From NCBI GenBank assembly GCA_028282865.1, contig JANQHA010000671.1:1-5167 (forward strand): a stretch of DNA of 5,167 nt, read 5' to 3'. The notes beneath the pieces are model-generated. The model did no database searches, was not told where the DNA came from, and saw only the letters and a list, made by a program, of their open reading frames with translations. This DNA is from Oligoflexales bacterium. Lineage in GTDB: Bacteria; Bdellovibrionota_B; Oligoflexia; Oligoflexales; CACXFL01. The translations under genes and the position numbers were made by a program. Shown in pieces: positions 1 through 5,167 of the stretch (within the stretch, counting starts at the first letter, position 1; each line of letters begins with the position of its first letter).

Positions 1-761
1 TCTCTGACCGGTTTTATGTCACTTTCCGCTAGAAGGGGCGCAAATTTTTTGAAATCTAGTAGCTCCGCTTTTTCTATTCCCATCTCGGCTCGCGGCGTTC
101 CATCGGCTACCAAAGCCAGTTTATCAACAATACTTTGCAGCTTAGCAATCGATTCTCTGGTTCTTATATAGGAAACACCCACGCGGAACTCTTCCATTTG
201 AGAGTCTTGATGTTTTCTCTGATATTCTTCTAAAATAAGATTATAATTACCCTCTATTTTTTCCGCATCTTCTTGCCTAAGAAATTTCTTCTCGATCGCA
301 TCAATTATTGCTATTTGGAACTCCGGTTCAAAAGTTAGAGCCATATTATCACCGGAATAGGTGCGAATCAGTTTTTTTGCAAAGATAACATTGTTTAATT
401 TACTTAAAACAGAATGATCTCCTCTAATAATCCGCCCTAGACTGATAAAGCTCTGACTAGAAATATCACTACTTTTAGTCTGAAGAGAAATCCAGAGGTC
501 CCGCCGATCTTCTGCGGCTAATTTCATAAGAATTAAATTTTTGAGACCCAGGTCACGAATTTCAACTTCATTGCCTCGAACGGCGTCCAGCATAAAGTCC
601 AGATCTTTACGAGTCCACTCTAAATCTTCCTTTAAAAGGGATAAATCGTCAATAATATCGCATAAAAATGCTGCACTTGATTCACTATAAGCAAAGATAA
701 TCGCTAGAGTCGTCACAAGAGGCCCTACCAACCTAACAGCAATTTTTGGGTATCGCCTCAT
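1..761 (-). CDS. Predicted exported, mostly helical protein of unknown function (C-terminus outside window)
   Basis: I do not recognise the family. The frame is open from the ATG at 761 to the left window edge, giving 253 complete codons with no stop, so the C-terminus is missing. Residues 1-30 form a signal peptide: a basic start (MRRYPKIAVR), a hydrophobic core (about residues 11-24) and small residues near Ser28-Ser29-Ala30-Ala31 for cleavage. The mature part starts with Cys34 and is rich in Leu, Ile, Glu, Asp and Lys with heptad-like spacing, suggesting long helices or coiled coil (for example residues 35-60 and 150-215). No catalytic motif is visible. The start is supported by an AGGGGG ribosome binding site 7 bases upstream and a promoter-like sequence at 809-837, so it is probably transcribed separately from its upstream neighbour. 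An uncleaved membrane anchor is an alternative to a cleaved signal. The reading frame is confident; the function is unknown. Confidence 0.8.
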   Translation of the reverse strand, partial: MRRYPKIAVRLVGPLVTTLAIIFAYSESSAAFLCDIIDDLSLLKEDLEWTRKDLDFMLDAVRGNEVEIRDLGLKNLILMKLAAEDRRDLWISLQTKSSDISSQSFISLGRIIRGDHSVLSKLNNVIFAKKLIRTYSGDNMALTFEPEFQIAIIDAIEKKFLRQEDAEKIEGNYNLILEEYQRKHQDSQMEEFRVGVSYIRTRESIAKLQSIVDKLALVADGTPRAEMGIEKAELLDFKKFAPLLAESDIKPVR

Positions 762-808
762 GTCCAAACCCCCTAGTTAACACGAAAAGTATGTAACGCT
801 AAATTATA

Positions 809-837
809 ATTATAGATGATACTTGCTATACAGTCAC
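809..837 (-). promoter_or_regulatory. Sigma70-like promoter for the exported helical protein
   Basis: On the minus strand GTGACT (832-837; four of six matches to TTGACA) is separated by exactly 17 bases from a perfect TATAAT (809-814). Transcription would start near 802, giving a leader of about 40 bases before the ATG at 761, with AGGGGG just upstream of the start. A second overlapping TATAAT-like hexamer lies immediately downstream. This is a sequence match only. Confidence 0.55.
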
Positions 838-1040
838 GGCGGTAGCTAAATAAATTACCTGATCAACCTTCCAGGAAAAGATTCACTAAAACTGGAAAAT
901 TTCGTAACTAGTCACAACACATTAAAACTAAAGTTATTTTTGACAAAATATTCGATTTCAAACCTGGATGAATGAAAAGGCGTTATCGTTTTTGTATGCC
1001 CCAGAGCTTGCCAGCTATTTTATAACTGAGACCTTAACAC
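838..1040. other. Intergenic region with no supported gene
   Basis: This AT-rich spacer lies between the end of the extended ADP-ribosyltransferase-like frame and the promoter of the next gene. I see no tRNA, no coding frame with a ribosome binding site, and no convincing terminator (no GC-rich stem followed by a T-run on the minus strand). It contains a 6-bp inverted repeat (869-874 with 892-897) with a 17-base loop and no T-tract, and a short AGCT/AGCT hairpin near 1005-1016. Neither has an assignable function. Confidence 0.5.
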
Positions 1041-1292
1041 CTAACGCTTTCGTAGGCCTCCGATATATTCAGCGGGGTCGTCAATTTTTTCATATCCGGT
1101 AATCCACTCGGCAGGTACAGACATAAACATAAATACCTCCATACCTCGTTTGAATCTTATGACAGGAGTAGAGCGACCATGATCAAAGCTAAATCTTCCA
1201 ATGTGCTGTGAAGCGCTTTTGAGAGAAGCATGATCGTGATAATAAACATCTAGGAGAGGAGCTTCAAATGAAAACAGATAAAAACTCCTAGG
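1041..1292 (-). other. In-frame continuation after the UAG: C-terminal part of the ADP-ribosyltransferase-like protein
   Basis: Directly after the UAG at 1293-1295 the same frame runs 83 codons to a second TAG (1041-1043), so 2027-1041 is a 329-codon frame with one internal stop. The extension reads like protein. It opens with a strand (SFYLFSFEAPLLDVYYH, residues 248-264, counting the UAG as 245). A segment near residues 289-293 then leads into RGMEVFMFMSVPAEWITGYE (294-313). That ending matches the final strands of pertussis-like ADP-ribosyltransferases, where the catalytic Glu (YQSEYLAH) is followed by IPPENIRRV; here Glu297 and VPAEWITGY take those places. No in-frame ATG with a ribosome binding site would start the piece alone: Met296 lies inside the catalytic strand. 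I read it as part of the upstream gene, either after readthrough or as debris of a nonsense-mutated gene. Confidence 0.65.
1250..1291 (-). promoter_or_regulatory. Inverted repeat (possible RNA stem-loop) immediately 3' of the internal UAG
   Basis: In the minus-strand RNA, CUAGGAG (1291-1285) is perfectly complementary to CUCCUAG (1256-1250), a 7-bp stem enclosing 28 bases. Inside the loop UUUC and GAAG can form a smaller 4-bp hairpin around AUUU (1262-1273). The stem starts one base after the UAG. Hairpins just 3' of a stop codon are known from bacterial SECIS elements (after UGA) and from readthrough signals, so position and geometry are suggestive. No T-run follows, so it is not an intrinsic terminator. 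The repeat is directly visible; any role is inference and it could be chance. Confidence 0.4.
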
Positions 1293-2027
1293 CTATTGTT
1301 TGTTATAACCGTGAGATGCACCACCAAGAATAGCAATATCAGAATACCGCTTTTCGGAAAAAGATTGAAAATAGCCACCACTTGTCAGATTTTTTGTACG
1401 AGAAAACAACATATCTTTTATAGACTCTGCACCCGTAATAAGAAGCCGCGGGTCTAGCGGATTAAGCAACGCCGCAGTGATAATTTCATTATGATTTTTG
1501 TCAAAATTCAAGAAGGCTAGTGGATCCATTCCCTCATTGACAATTTTATCGGCTGACCGGCTCGAATGTAGCCACATACCTCGAACAAGTTTTACTGTAC
1601 CTAGTGTTTTACTAAAGGCTGACCTAATTTCTAAATGAGGTGGATATTGACTATTTGGGTAATTACGACTAATAAATTTTTTAAACTCACTTGTTCGTGC
1701 CGCAATCCCTGGATCAAGCAACAGAGGCCACAAATACTCAGGGAACTGCCTAAAAGTGCTCGCAACGACACTATTTCTTCCGTACCACCGGTATAGAACA
1801 CCCCGGAAAAAATCACTATTACTGTAAAAAAAATCGTAAAACAGCTGACTGCGAAAAATTTTCTTTTGTCTAACTAATTTCTTTGCAAGGCTGCGGTGGG
1901 GTTGAGTTATCTGAAAGTTTAAAAAGTTGCAGGCCTTCTCCATCTTAAGAACTTCAGAAGCGAACGCAATGGTGCTAAAAGCTAACACCATCGATAAAAA
2001 CGTACTTATTATTAAGTTAAGCATCAT
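1293..2027 (-). CDS. Exported ADP-ribosyltransferase-like protein, 244 aa, ending at a premature-looking UAG
   Basis: The protein starts at tandem ATGs (2027, 2024) with a clear signal peptide: residues 3-22 are hydrophobic and end in AFA, predicting cleavage after Ala23; Cys33 follows. The middle (about 45-130) is rich in aromatic and basic residues and not recognised. From about residue 145 it resembles R-S-E type ADP-ribosyltransferases: LVRGMWL with candidate NAD-binding Arg149 followed by a helix (SADKIVNEGM), then YFQSFSEKRYSDIAI (219-233), comparable to the FVSTSSSRRYTEV strand of pertussis toxin S1. The 244-aa product stops soon after this strand and lacks the catalytic Glu. The same frame continues past the UAG (1293-1295) for 83 codons that supply it. 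No Shine-Dalgarno site precedes the start; a TATAAT box just upstream suggests a leaderless mRNA. The family call is an inference from motif order, not from a database match. The gene may be a pseudogene, may carry a sequencing error, or may use readthrough. Confidence 0.6.
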   Translation of the reverse strand: MMLNLIISTFLSMVLAFSTIAFASEVLKMEKACNFLNFQITQPHRSLAKKLVRQKKIFRSQLFYDFFYSNSDFFRGVLYRWYGRNSVVASTFRQFPEYLWPLLLDPGIAARTSEFKKFISRNYPNSQYPPHLEIRSAFSKTLGTVKLVRGMWLHSSRSADKIVNEGMDPLAFLNFDKNHNEIITAALLNPLDPRLLITGAESIKDMLFSRTKNLTSGGYFQSFSEKRYSDIAILGGASHGYNKQ

Positions 2028-2034
2028 GAGCTAG

Positions 2035-2064
2035 ATTATACACGATAACTGGCTAAAGATTCAG
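2035..2064 (-). promoter_or_regulatory. Promoter-like sequence suggesting a leaderless transcript for the ADP-ribosyltransferase-like gene
   Basis: A perfect TATAAT (2035-2040, minus strand) ends 7 bases before the ATG at 2027. Normal spacing would put the first transcribed base at about 2028, one base ahead of the start codon. A weak -35 candidate, CTGAAT (2059-2064), lies 18 bases further upstream. The lack of a Shine-Dalgarno site before this ATG, unlike the good sites of the neighbouring genes, fits leaderless translation. The weak -35 limits confidence. Confidence 0.4.
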
Positions 2065-2067
2065 CCA

Positions 2068-2853
2068 TCAATCGACTACCGGCGCAAGAGGAATACGATG
2101 ATTTCCAGCATTCCAACTTACCTCTAAGACATCGCTTTCGCTGTACCAATCACCTGTACGCTTCGCCAACTTATTACGCAGCTCATGTACCGCACCTCTC
2201 CCCAAGTCTCGAATAGCTTCATATAGGGCGGTTACGATATTATTTGCAGTTTCTATAGGCTGGGGATACAGAAATACCTGCCCCGTATCTCTTGATATCA
2301 TTAGCAATGCTTCTTTTATTTGGTTATTTGCACCTTTCCATACAAGGCCTACGCTAAGCGCCACTCCTGGTAGCTCTGAAAAGCACCCATTAGATGAATA
2401 CTGAACGTGGGATAAATCAAACCTAAGCGGCTTATTTCCAAAAATAGCACGAAACTGCGAACCATAGCTCTCAACATCAGGGCGAAACTCTAAAGAAAAG
2501 TTAGCCATATTTTCTGCCTGTGCTTTCAATCCCGGTTGCCCAGTATATTTTGCACCATATGGTCTGAGTTCAATCAATAACCTAAGCCCACCTGACTCTA
2601 AAGAAAAATAGGAGCTATGGACGGTGTCGTAAGTCGGTAGCGTCTTCCGGATATCACCTAATTGATTATGCAGAGCAAAATTACGGGAATCAGCAGCCTC
2701 TGACTGAAGTTTTTCCAATAGTTTTGCCTGGCGAATGGTAAAAACCTCACTGCAGCTAGATTTTGGAGCCAAAGAAATAATCTCGGCCGCGGGAAGTCGC
2801 GAAGTTACAGCAAGAAAAACCGCTATAACCGCTATCAAATGACCAGTTTTCAT
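2068..2853 (-). CDS. Predicted exported protein of unknown function, 261 aa
   Basis: I do not recognise the family. Residues 1-23 form a signal peptide (MKTGH, hydrophobic core LIAVIAVFLAV, end near PAAE), so the protein is probably periplasmic or secreted. The mature protein has two cysteines, Cys34 and Cys157, which could form a disulfide. Residues 36-70 look helical; about 78-205 alternate short polar and hydrophobic stretches typical of beta strands (for example GGLRLLIELRPYG, VALSVGLVWKG, EALLMISRDTGQVFLYPQP). A helix follows (about 206-230, NIVTALYEAIRDLGRGAVHEL). There is no lipobox, repeat or catalytic signature. The start is well supported by AGGAG (2861-2865) 7 bases upstream. It begins 50 bases after dnaJ on the same strand with no clear terminator between, so co-transcription with dnaJ is possible. 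Forty bases downstream begins the ADP-ribosyltransferase-like gene; a partner or immunity role is conceivable only from adjacency and is not shown by the sequence. Confidence 0.85.
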   Translation of the reverse strand: MKTGHLIAVIAVFLAVTSRLPAAEIISLAPKSSCSEVFTIRQAKLLEKLQSEAADSRNFALHNQLGDIRKTLPTYDTVHSSYFSLESGGLRLLIELRPYGAKYTGQPGLKAQAENMANFSLEFRPDVESYGSQFRAIFGNKPLRFDLSHVQYSSNGCFSELPGVALSVGLVWKGANNQIKEALLMISRDTGQVFLYPQPIETANNIVTALYEAIRDLGRGAVHELRNKLAKRTGDWYSESDVLEVSWNAGNHRIPLAPVVD

Positions 2854-2903
2854 AGAATTACTCCTAATCTATTCTCTCAGTTTGATAAGGTTCGGGAAAA
2901 AAC

Positions 2904-4007
2904 CTAACCACCACCAAACACCCGTTGGAAAAAACCTTTGTGGTTCTCTTTGCTATAATCTTCCTGGTAGACCTCTGCAAATTTCTCTAAAGCTTCACGT
3001 TGACTCTTGCTCAGTTTCTGCGGAGTGATAACATTTAACACGACGATAAAATCACCGCGACCCAAGCCGCGCAACTTGGGAACCCCAAGTCCAGACAGCC
3101 GAATTTGGGTTCCATGCTGAGTGCCTGCAGGAATTTCAATCGTCTTTTCATCTTCGAGGGTCGGTACTTTTATTTCACAGCCTAATGCAGCCTGAACCAT
3201 ACCTATCGCTTGGTTTAAAATAATATCGTTTTCTTCACGTTCAAACTTCTCGCTTTCGTTGACATGAAGAACCACATAAAGATCACCGTTTGGCCCACCA
3301 CCACTTCCGGCGTCCCCTTCACCACCTACCCTCAGTCTGACACCATTGTCGACGCCTGCGGGAATCTTGACCTGCAGCGTCTTAGATTTATGCACTGTGC
3401 CCTGACCTCGACAATCTTTACAAGGATCTGAAATAATCGAACCTGCTCCTCGACAACTCGGGCAAGTGGTCGCCACCGAAAAGAACCCCTGCGATCTTCG
3501 GACCTGCCCGGCACCACCGCAAGTTTGGCACTCTTTTGGTCTAGTTCCCGGTTTAGCACCTGTTCCATCACAAGTTTCACAATCACTTGACTTCTCGTAT
3601 TCGATTTCTTTTTCAATACCAAAGACAGCTTCCTCAAACTCTATGGACAGGTCATAGCGTAAGTCCGCTCCACGGCGGGCCCCACTAGAGCCACCACCGA
3701 AGCCAAAAAAATCCTCGAATATAGAGCTAAAACTAGAGAACACATCGCTGGCATCTTGAAATCCAGAAAATCCCTGCCCCGATAAACCCTGATGACCAAA
3801 ACGATCGTAGGTCGCTCGCTTTTGCGGATCAGATAAAACTTCGTAGGCTTCAGCTGCTTCTTTAAAACTTTCCTCAGCTTTCTGATCACCGGGGTTACGA
3901 TCAGGGTGGAACTGAAGCGCAAGCTTGCGATAAGCACTCTTTATTTCGCCATCCGCAGCGGTTTTAGAAACCTGAAGTATTTCGTAATAATCTCTTTTAG
4001 AACTCAT
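2904..4007 (-). CDS. dnaJ: Chaperone protein DnaJ (Hsp40)
   Basis: Cytoplasmic co-chaperone that delivers unfolded proteins to DnaK and stimulates its ATPase. At 367 aa it has the full class I layout. The J domain (about 5-70) carries the HPD motif at 34-36. A Gly/Phe-rich linker (about 71-113) contains [19 protein letters not shown]. The zinc-binding domain has four CXXCXGXG repeats (Cys143/146, 160/163, 182/185, 196/199). The C-terminal substrate-binding domains follow, with [21 protein letters not shown] and the later [15 protein letters not shown], then a Gly-rich tail. All key residues are present. The start is supported by AGGGGA (4011-4016), only 3 bases from the ATG. The gene begins 14 bases after panB, so it is almost certainly in the same operon. 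dnaK and grpE, frequent dnaJ neighbours, are not next to it here. No CIRCE-type inverted repeat is seen in the short panB-dnaJ gap. It ends in TAG. Confidence 0.98.
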   Translation of the reverse strand: MSSKRDYYEILQVSKTAADGEIKSAYRKLALQFHPDRNPGDQKAEESFKEAAEAYEVLSDPQKRATYDRFGHQGLSGQGFSGFQDASDVFSSFSSIFEDFFGFGGGSSGARRGADLRYDLSIEFEEAVFGIEKEIEYEKSSDCETCDGTGAKPGTRPKECQTCGGAGQVRRSQGFFSVATTCPSCRGAGSIISDPCKDCRGQGTVHKSKTLQVKIPAGVDNGVRLRVGGEGDAGSGGGPNGDLYVVLHVNESEKFEREENDIILNQAIGMVQAALGCEIKVPTLEDEKTIEIPAGTQHGTQIRLSGLGVPKLRGLGRGDFIVVLNVITPQKLSKSQREALEKFAEVYQEDYSKENHKGFFQRVFGGG

Positions 4008-4021
4008 GATTCCCCTATATT

Positions 4022-4843
4022 TTATTCGCTAAAGCCATGCTCAGAGGCAGGGAACGACTTATCTTTTACCTCTTTATCAAACTCGCAAAGAGCAGCCACT
4101 GTCATTTCGCCTATCTGAGCATATTTCTTCAAAAATTTTGGACAAAAACTATCGTCGAACCCCAGCAGATCTTGCAGCACTAAAACCTGGCCATCACAGC
4201 CGGGCCCAGCCCCAATTCCAATGGTAGGGATCGTCAGTTCAGAGCTAACTTTTTCAGCTAACTCAGTTGGGATTAGCTCCAGTACGATAGCAAATGCACC
4301 AGCTCGCTCAAGGGCTTTTGCATCTTCGATCATACGACTTTCTGCCTGCTTTCCTCGGCCTTGTACCTTATAGCCCCCTAATGCATGAACACTTTGCGGA
4401 GTTAGGCCTAAATGACCCATCACCGGAATGCCAGCTTCGGTGATGGCTTGAACCGACTCGGAGATTTCCCTGCCACCCTCAAGTTTCACCGCCTGAGCGC
4501 CGCCTTCCTGCACCAGACGTGCAGCTGATTCTAAAGCCTGGGTTGTTGAAACTTTATAAGAAAAAAATGGCATATCTGAGATAAGAAATGGCCTCTGAAG
4601 GACTCGCGAAACACAAGCAGTGTGATGGATCATGTCGTCCAAAGTTACTTTCACAGTGTCGTCATAACCCATCATGACGTTTCCCAGGCTATCGCCTACA
4701 AGGACCATATCGATCGGAGTTCGGTCGATCAATCGTGCAAAAGCTGAGTCATAGCAGGTCACCACCGAAAGCTTGCGCGAGCCCTTGGCTTCAACGATGT
4801 CATGCAAAGTTTTTGCTTCGCCTCTTAAATGATACTTGCTCAT
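4022..4843 (-). CDS. panB: 3-methyl-2-oxobutanoate hydroxymethyltransferase (ketopantoate hydroxymethyltransferase)
   Basis: Catalyses the first committed step of pantothenate (vitamin B5, then CoA) synthesis: transfer of a hydroxymethyl group from 5,10-methylenetetrahydrofolate to alpha-ketoisovalerate, giving ketopantoate (EC 2.1.2.11), in the cytoplasm. The 273 aa match the usual length and TIM-barrel order. [14 protein letters not shown] has Asp51 and [10 protein letters not shown] has Asp90, equivalent to the Mg-binding aspartates of the family. AVKLEGG has Lys120 and Glu122. [26 protein letters not shown] is the family signature region, VLELIP carries the probable catalytic Glu189, and [24 protein letters not shown] closes the barrel. 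The catalytic set looks complete. The start has AGGAG (4850-4854) 6 bases upstream, overlapping the stop of the uvrA-family gene. dnaJ follows after 14 bases. No panC or panD is adjacent in the window. Confidence 0.98.
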   Translation of the reverse strand: MSKYHLRGEAKTLHDIVEAKGSRKLSVVTCYDSAFARLIDRTPIDMVLVGDSLGNVMMGYDDTVKVTLDDMIHHTACVSRVLQRPFLISDMPFFSYKVSTTQALESAARLVQEGGAQAVKLEGGREISESVQAITEAGIPVMGHLGLTPQSVHALGGYKVQGRGKQAESRMIEDAKALERAGAFAIVLELIPTELAEKVSSELTIPTIGIGAGPGCDGQVLVLQDLLGFDDSFCPKFLKKYAQIGEMTVAALCEFDKEVKDKSFPASEHGFSE

Positions 4844-4849
4844 AACCTA

Positions 4850-4854
4850 CTCCT
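4850..4854 (-). promoter_or_regulatory. panB ribosome binding site overlapping the upstream stop codon
   Basis: AGGAG on the minus strand lies 6 bases before the panB ATG and shares two bases with the TAG (4853-4855) of the uvrA-family gene. Ribosomes finishing the upstream gene would stop on this site, so panB is likely translationally coupled to it. Confidence 0.75.
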
Positions 4855-5167
4855 AACTTAAGTACGGCGCAGTTAGCGACCTTTCTTGGCTTTTAATACC
4901 AACTGGAGGCCCTTGATAAACGATTTCACCGCCATCATCTGCCGCCTCTGGGCCAACTTCAATAAGCCAATCTGAGCTTTTTAATACACCGAGATGATGC
5001 TCAACAACAACAACAGTATGCCCCAGACTCGTTAATAATTGAAATTGTTCCAATAAATTAGCCACATCAAAGTCACTTAACCCAGTGGTAGGCTCATCAA
5101 AGATCAGTATGCTCGGGCTAGCCGTGCGACCAGCATCTCTTAGCAGTCTAAGTAATTTTAACCTCTG
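4853..5167 (-). CDS. uvrA: UvrA-family excinuclease ABC subunit A, C-terminal fragment (N-terminus outside window)
   Basis: The frame is open from the right window edge to TAG, giving 104 residues of the second ATP-binding domain of a UvrA-type protein. UvrA dimers recognise DNA lesions and load UvrB in nucleotide excision repair. Visible in order: QRLKL, which in the family directly follows the ABC signature; the Walker B motif ILIFDEP (20-26); the D-loop TTGL; the H-loop strand VVVVEHH; and the UvrA-typical SSDWLIEVGPEAADDGGEIVYQGPP, which separates it from ordinary ABC transporters. Compared with E. coli UvrA, TTGLHFADI is replaced by TTGLSDFDV, and the segment before Walker B is longer (LLRDAGRTASPS). 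It might therefore be a UvrA paralogue (UvrA2-like) rather than the housekeeping copy; the zinc modules and first ATPase domain needed to decide are outside the window. An internal GTG at 5065 is not the true start, since the motifs extend upstream of it. Confidence 0.88.
   Translation of the reverse strand, partial: QRLKLLRLLRDAGRTASPSILIFDEPTTGLSDFDVANLLEQFQLLTSLGHTVVVVEHHLGVLKSSDWLIEVGPEAADDGGEIVYQGPPVGIKSQERSLTAPYLS

Noticed and set aside
869..897. Inverted repeat TTCCAG/CTGGAA in the spacer
   Set aside because: Six base pairs with a 17-base loop and no T-tract; not distinguishable from chance and no link to either flanking gene.
968..1102. 44-codon plus-strand frame starting ATGAATGAA, with a perfect TTGACA at 940-945 upstream
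   Set aside because: There is no Shine-Dalgarno site, no -10 box at 16-18 bases from the TTGACA, and nearly half of it lies antisense to the extended ADP-ribosyltransferase-like frame. A frame this short is expected by chance.
1293..1295. General reassignment of UAG to an amino acid in this organism
   Set aside because: dnaJ and the uvrA-family gene both end in TAG at the normal length of their families, and the extended frame also ends in TAG, so UAG works as a stop here. Only a local effect at this one codon remains possible.
1631..1816. 61-codon minus-strand frame inside the ADP-ribosyltransferase-like gene
   Set aside because: Shadow frame without its own ribosome binding site, overlapping the larger signal-peptide-bearing frame.
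2888..2905. Possible terminator after dnaJ (AGGTT/AACCT stem)
   Set aside because: The stem is only 5 bp with an 8-base loop, overlaps the dnaJ stop codon and is not followed by a T-run on the minus strand.
3332..4118. Additional open frames overlapping dnaJ and the end of panB on both strands
   Set aside because: They lie inside well-supported genes in other frames, have no family motifs or ribosome binding sites, and are shadows of dnaJ and panB.

Overview
This is a 5.2 kb stretch of a Gram-negative bacterial chromosome in which every supported gene lies on the minus strand, so transcription runs from the right end to the left. Composition is moderately AT-rich, especially in the left half. 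Three genes carry N-terminal Sec-type signal peptides. An uvrA-panB-dnaJ housekeeping run followed by orphan secreted proteins would fit a predatory or environmental lineage such as Bdellovibrionota/Oligoflexia. That placement is only an impression from gene content and protein style.

Right half (2904-5167): the C-terminal end of a UvrA-family excinuclease ATPase, then panB (ketopantoate hydroxymethyltransferase) and dnaJ (Hsp40 co-chaperone). Gaps are 9 and 14 bases and each downstream gene has a Shine-Dalgarno site; the panB site overlaps the uvrA stop codon. This looks like one transcription unit joining DNA repair, pantothenate/CoA synthesis and protein folding, with no obvious functional link between them.

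Left half (1-2853): three successive genes for predicted exported proteins that I cannot assign to a named family. The first (261 aa) follows dnaJ by 50 bases and may be the tail of the same transcript. The second starts with a 244-aa reading frame ending in UAG, but the same frame continues for 83 more protein-like codons to a second UAG. Read across the first stop, the 328-codon product has the order of motifs of an R-S-E ADP-ribosyltransferase (pertussis-toxin S1-like), and the candidate catalytic glutamate lies after the stop. A 7-bp perfect inverted repeat starts one base after that stop. The third gene (at least 253 aa, cut by the window edge) is an exported, mostly helical protein with its own promoter-like sequence.

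The main point of interest is the interrupted ADP-ribosyltransferase-like gene: a recent nonsense mutation, a sequencing error, or a stop codon that is read through. UAG also ends dnaJ, the uvrA-family gene and the extended frame itself, so general reassignment of UAG is unlikely.
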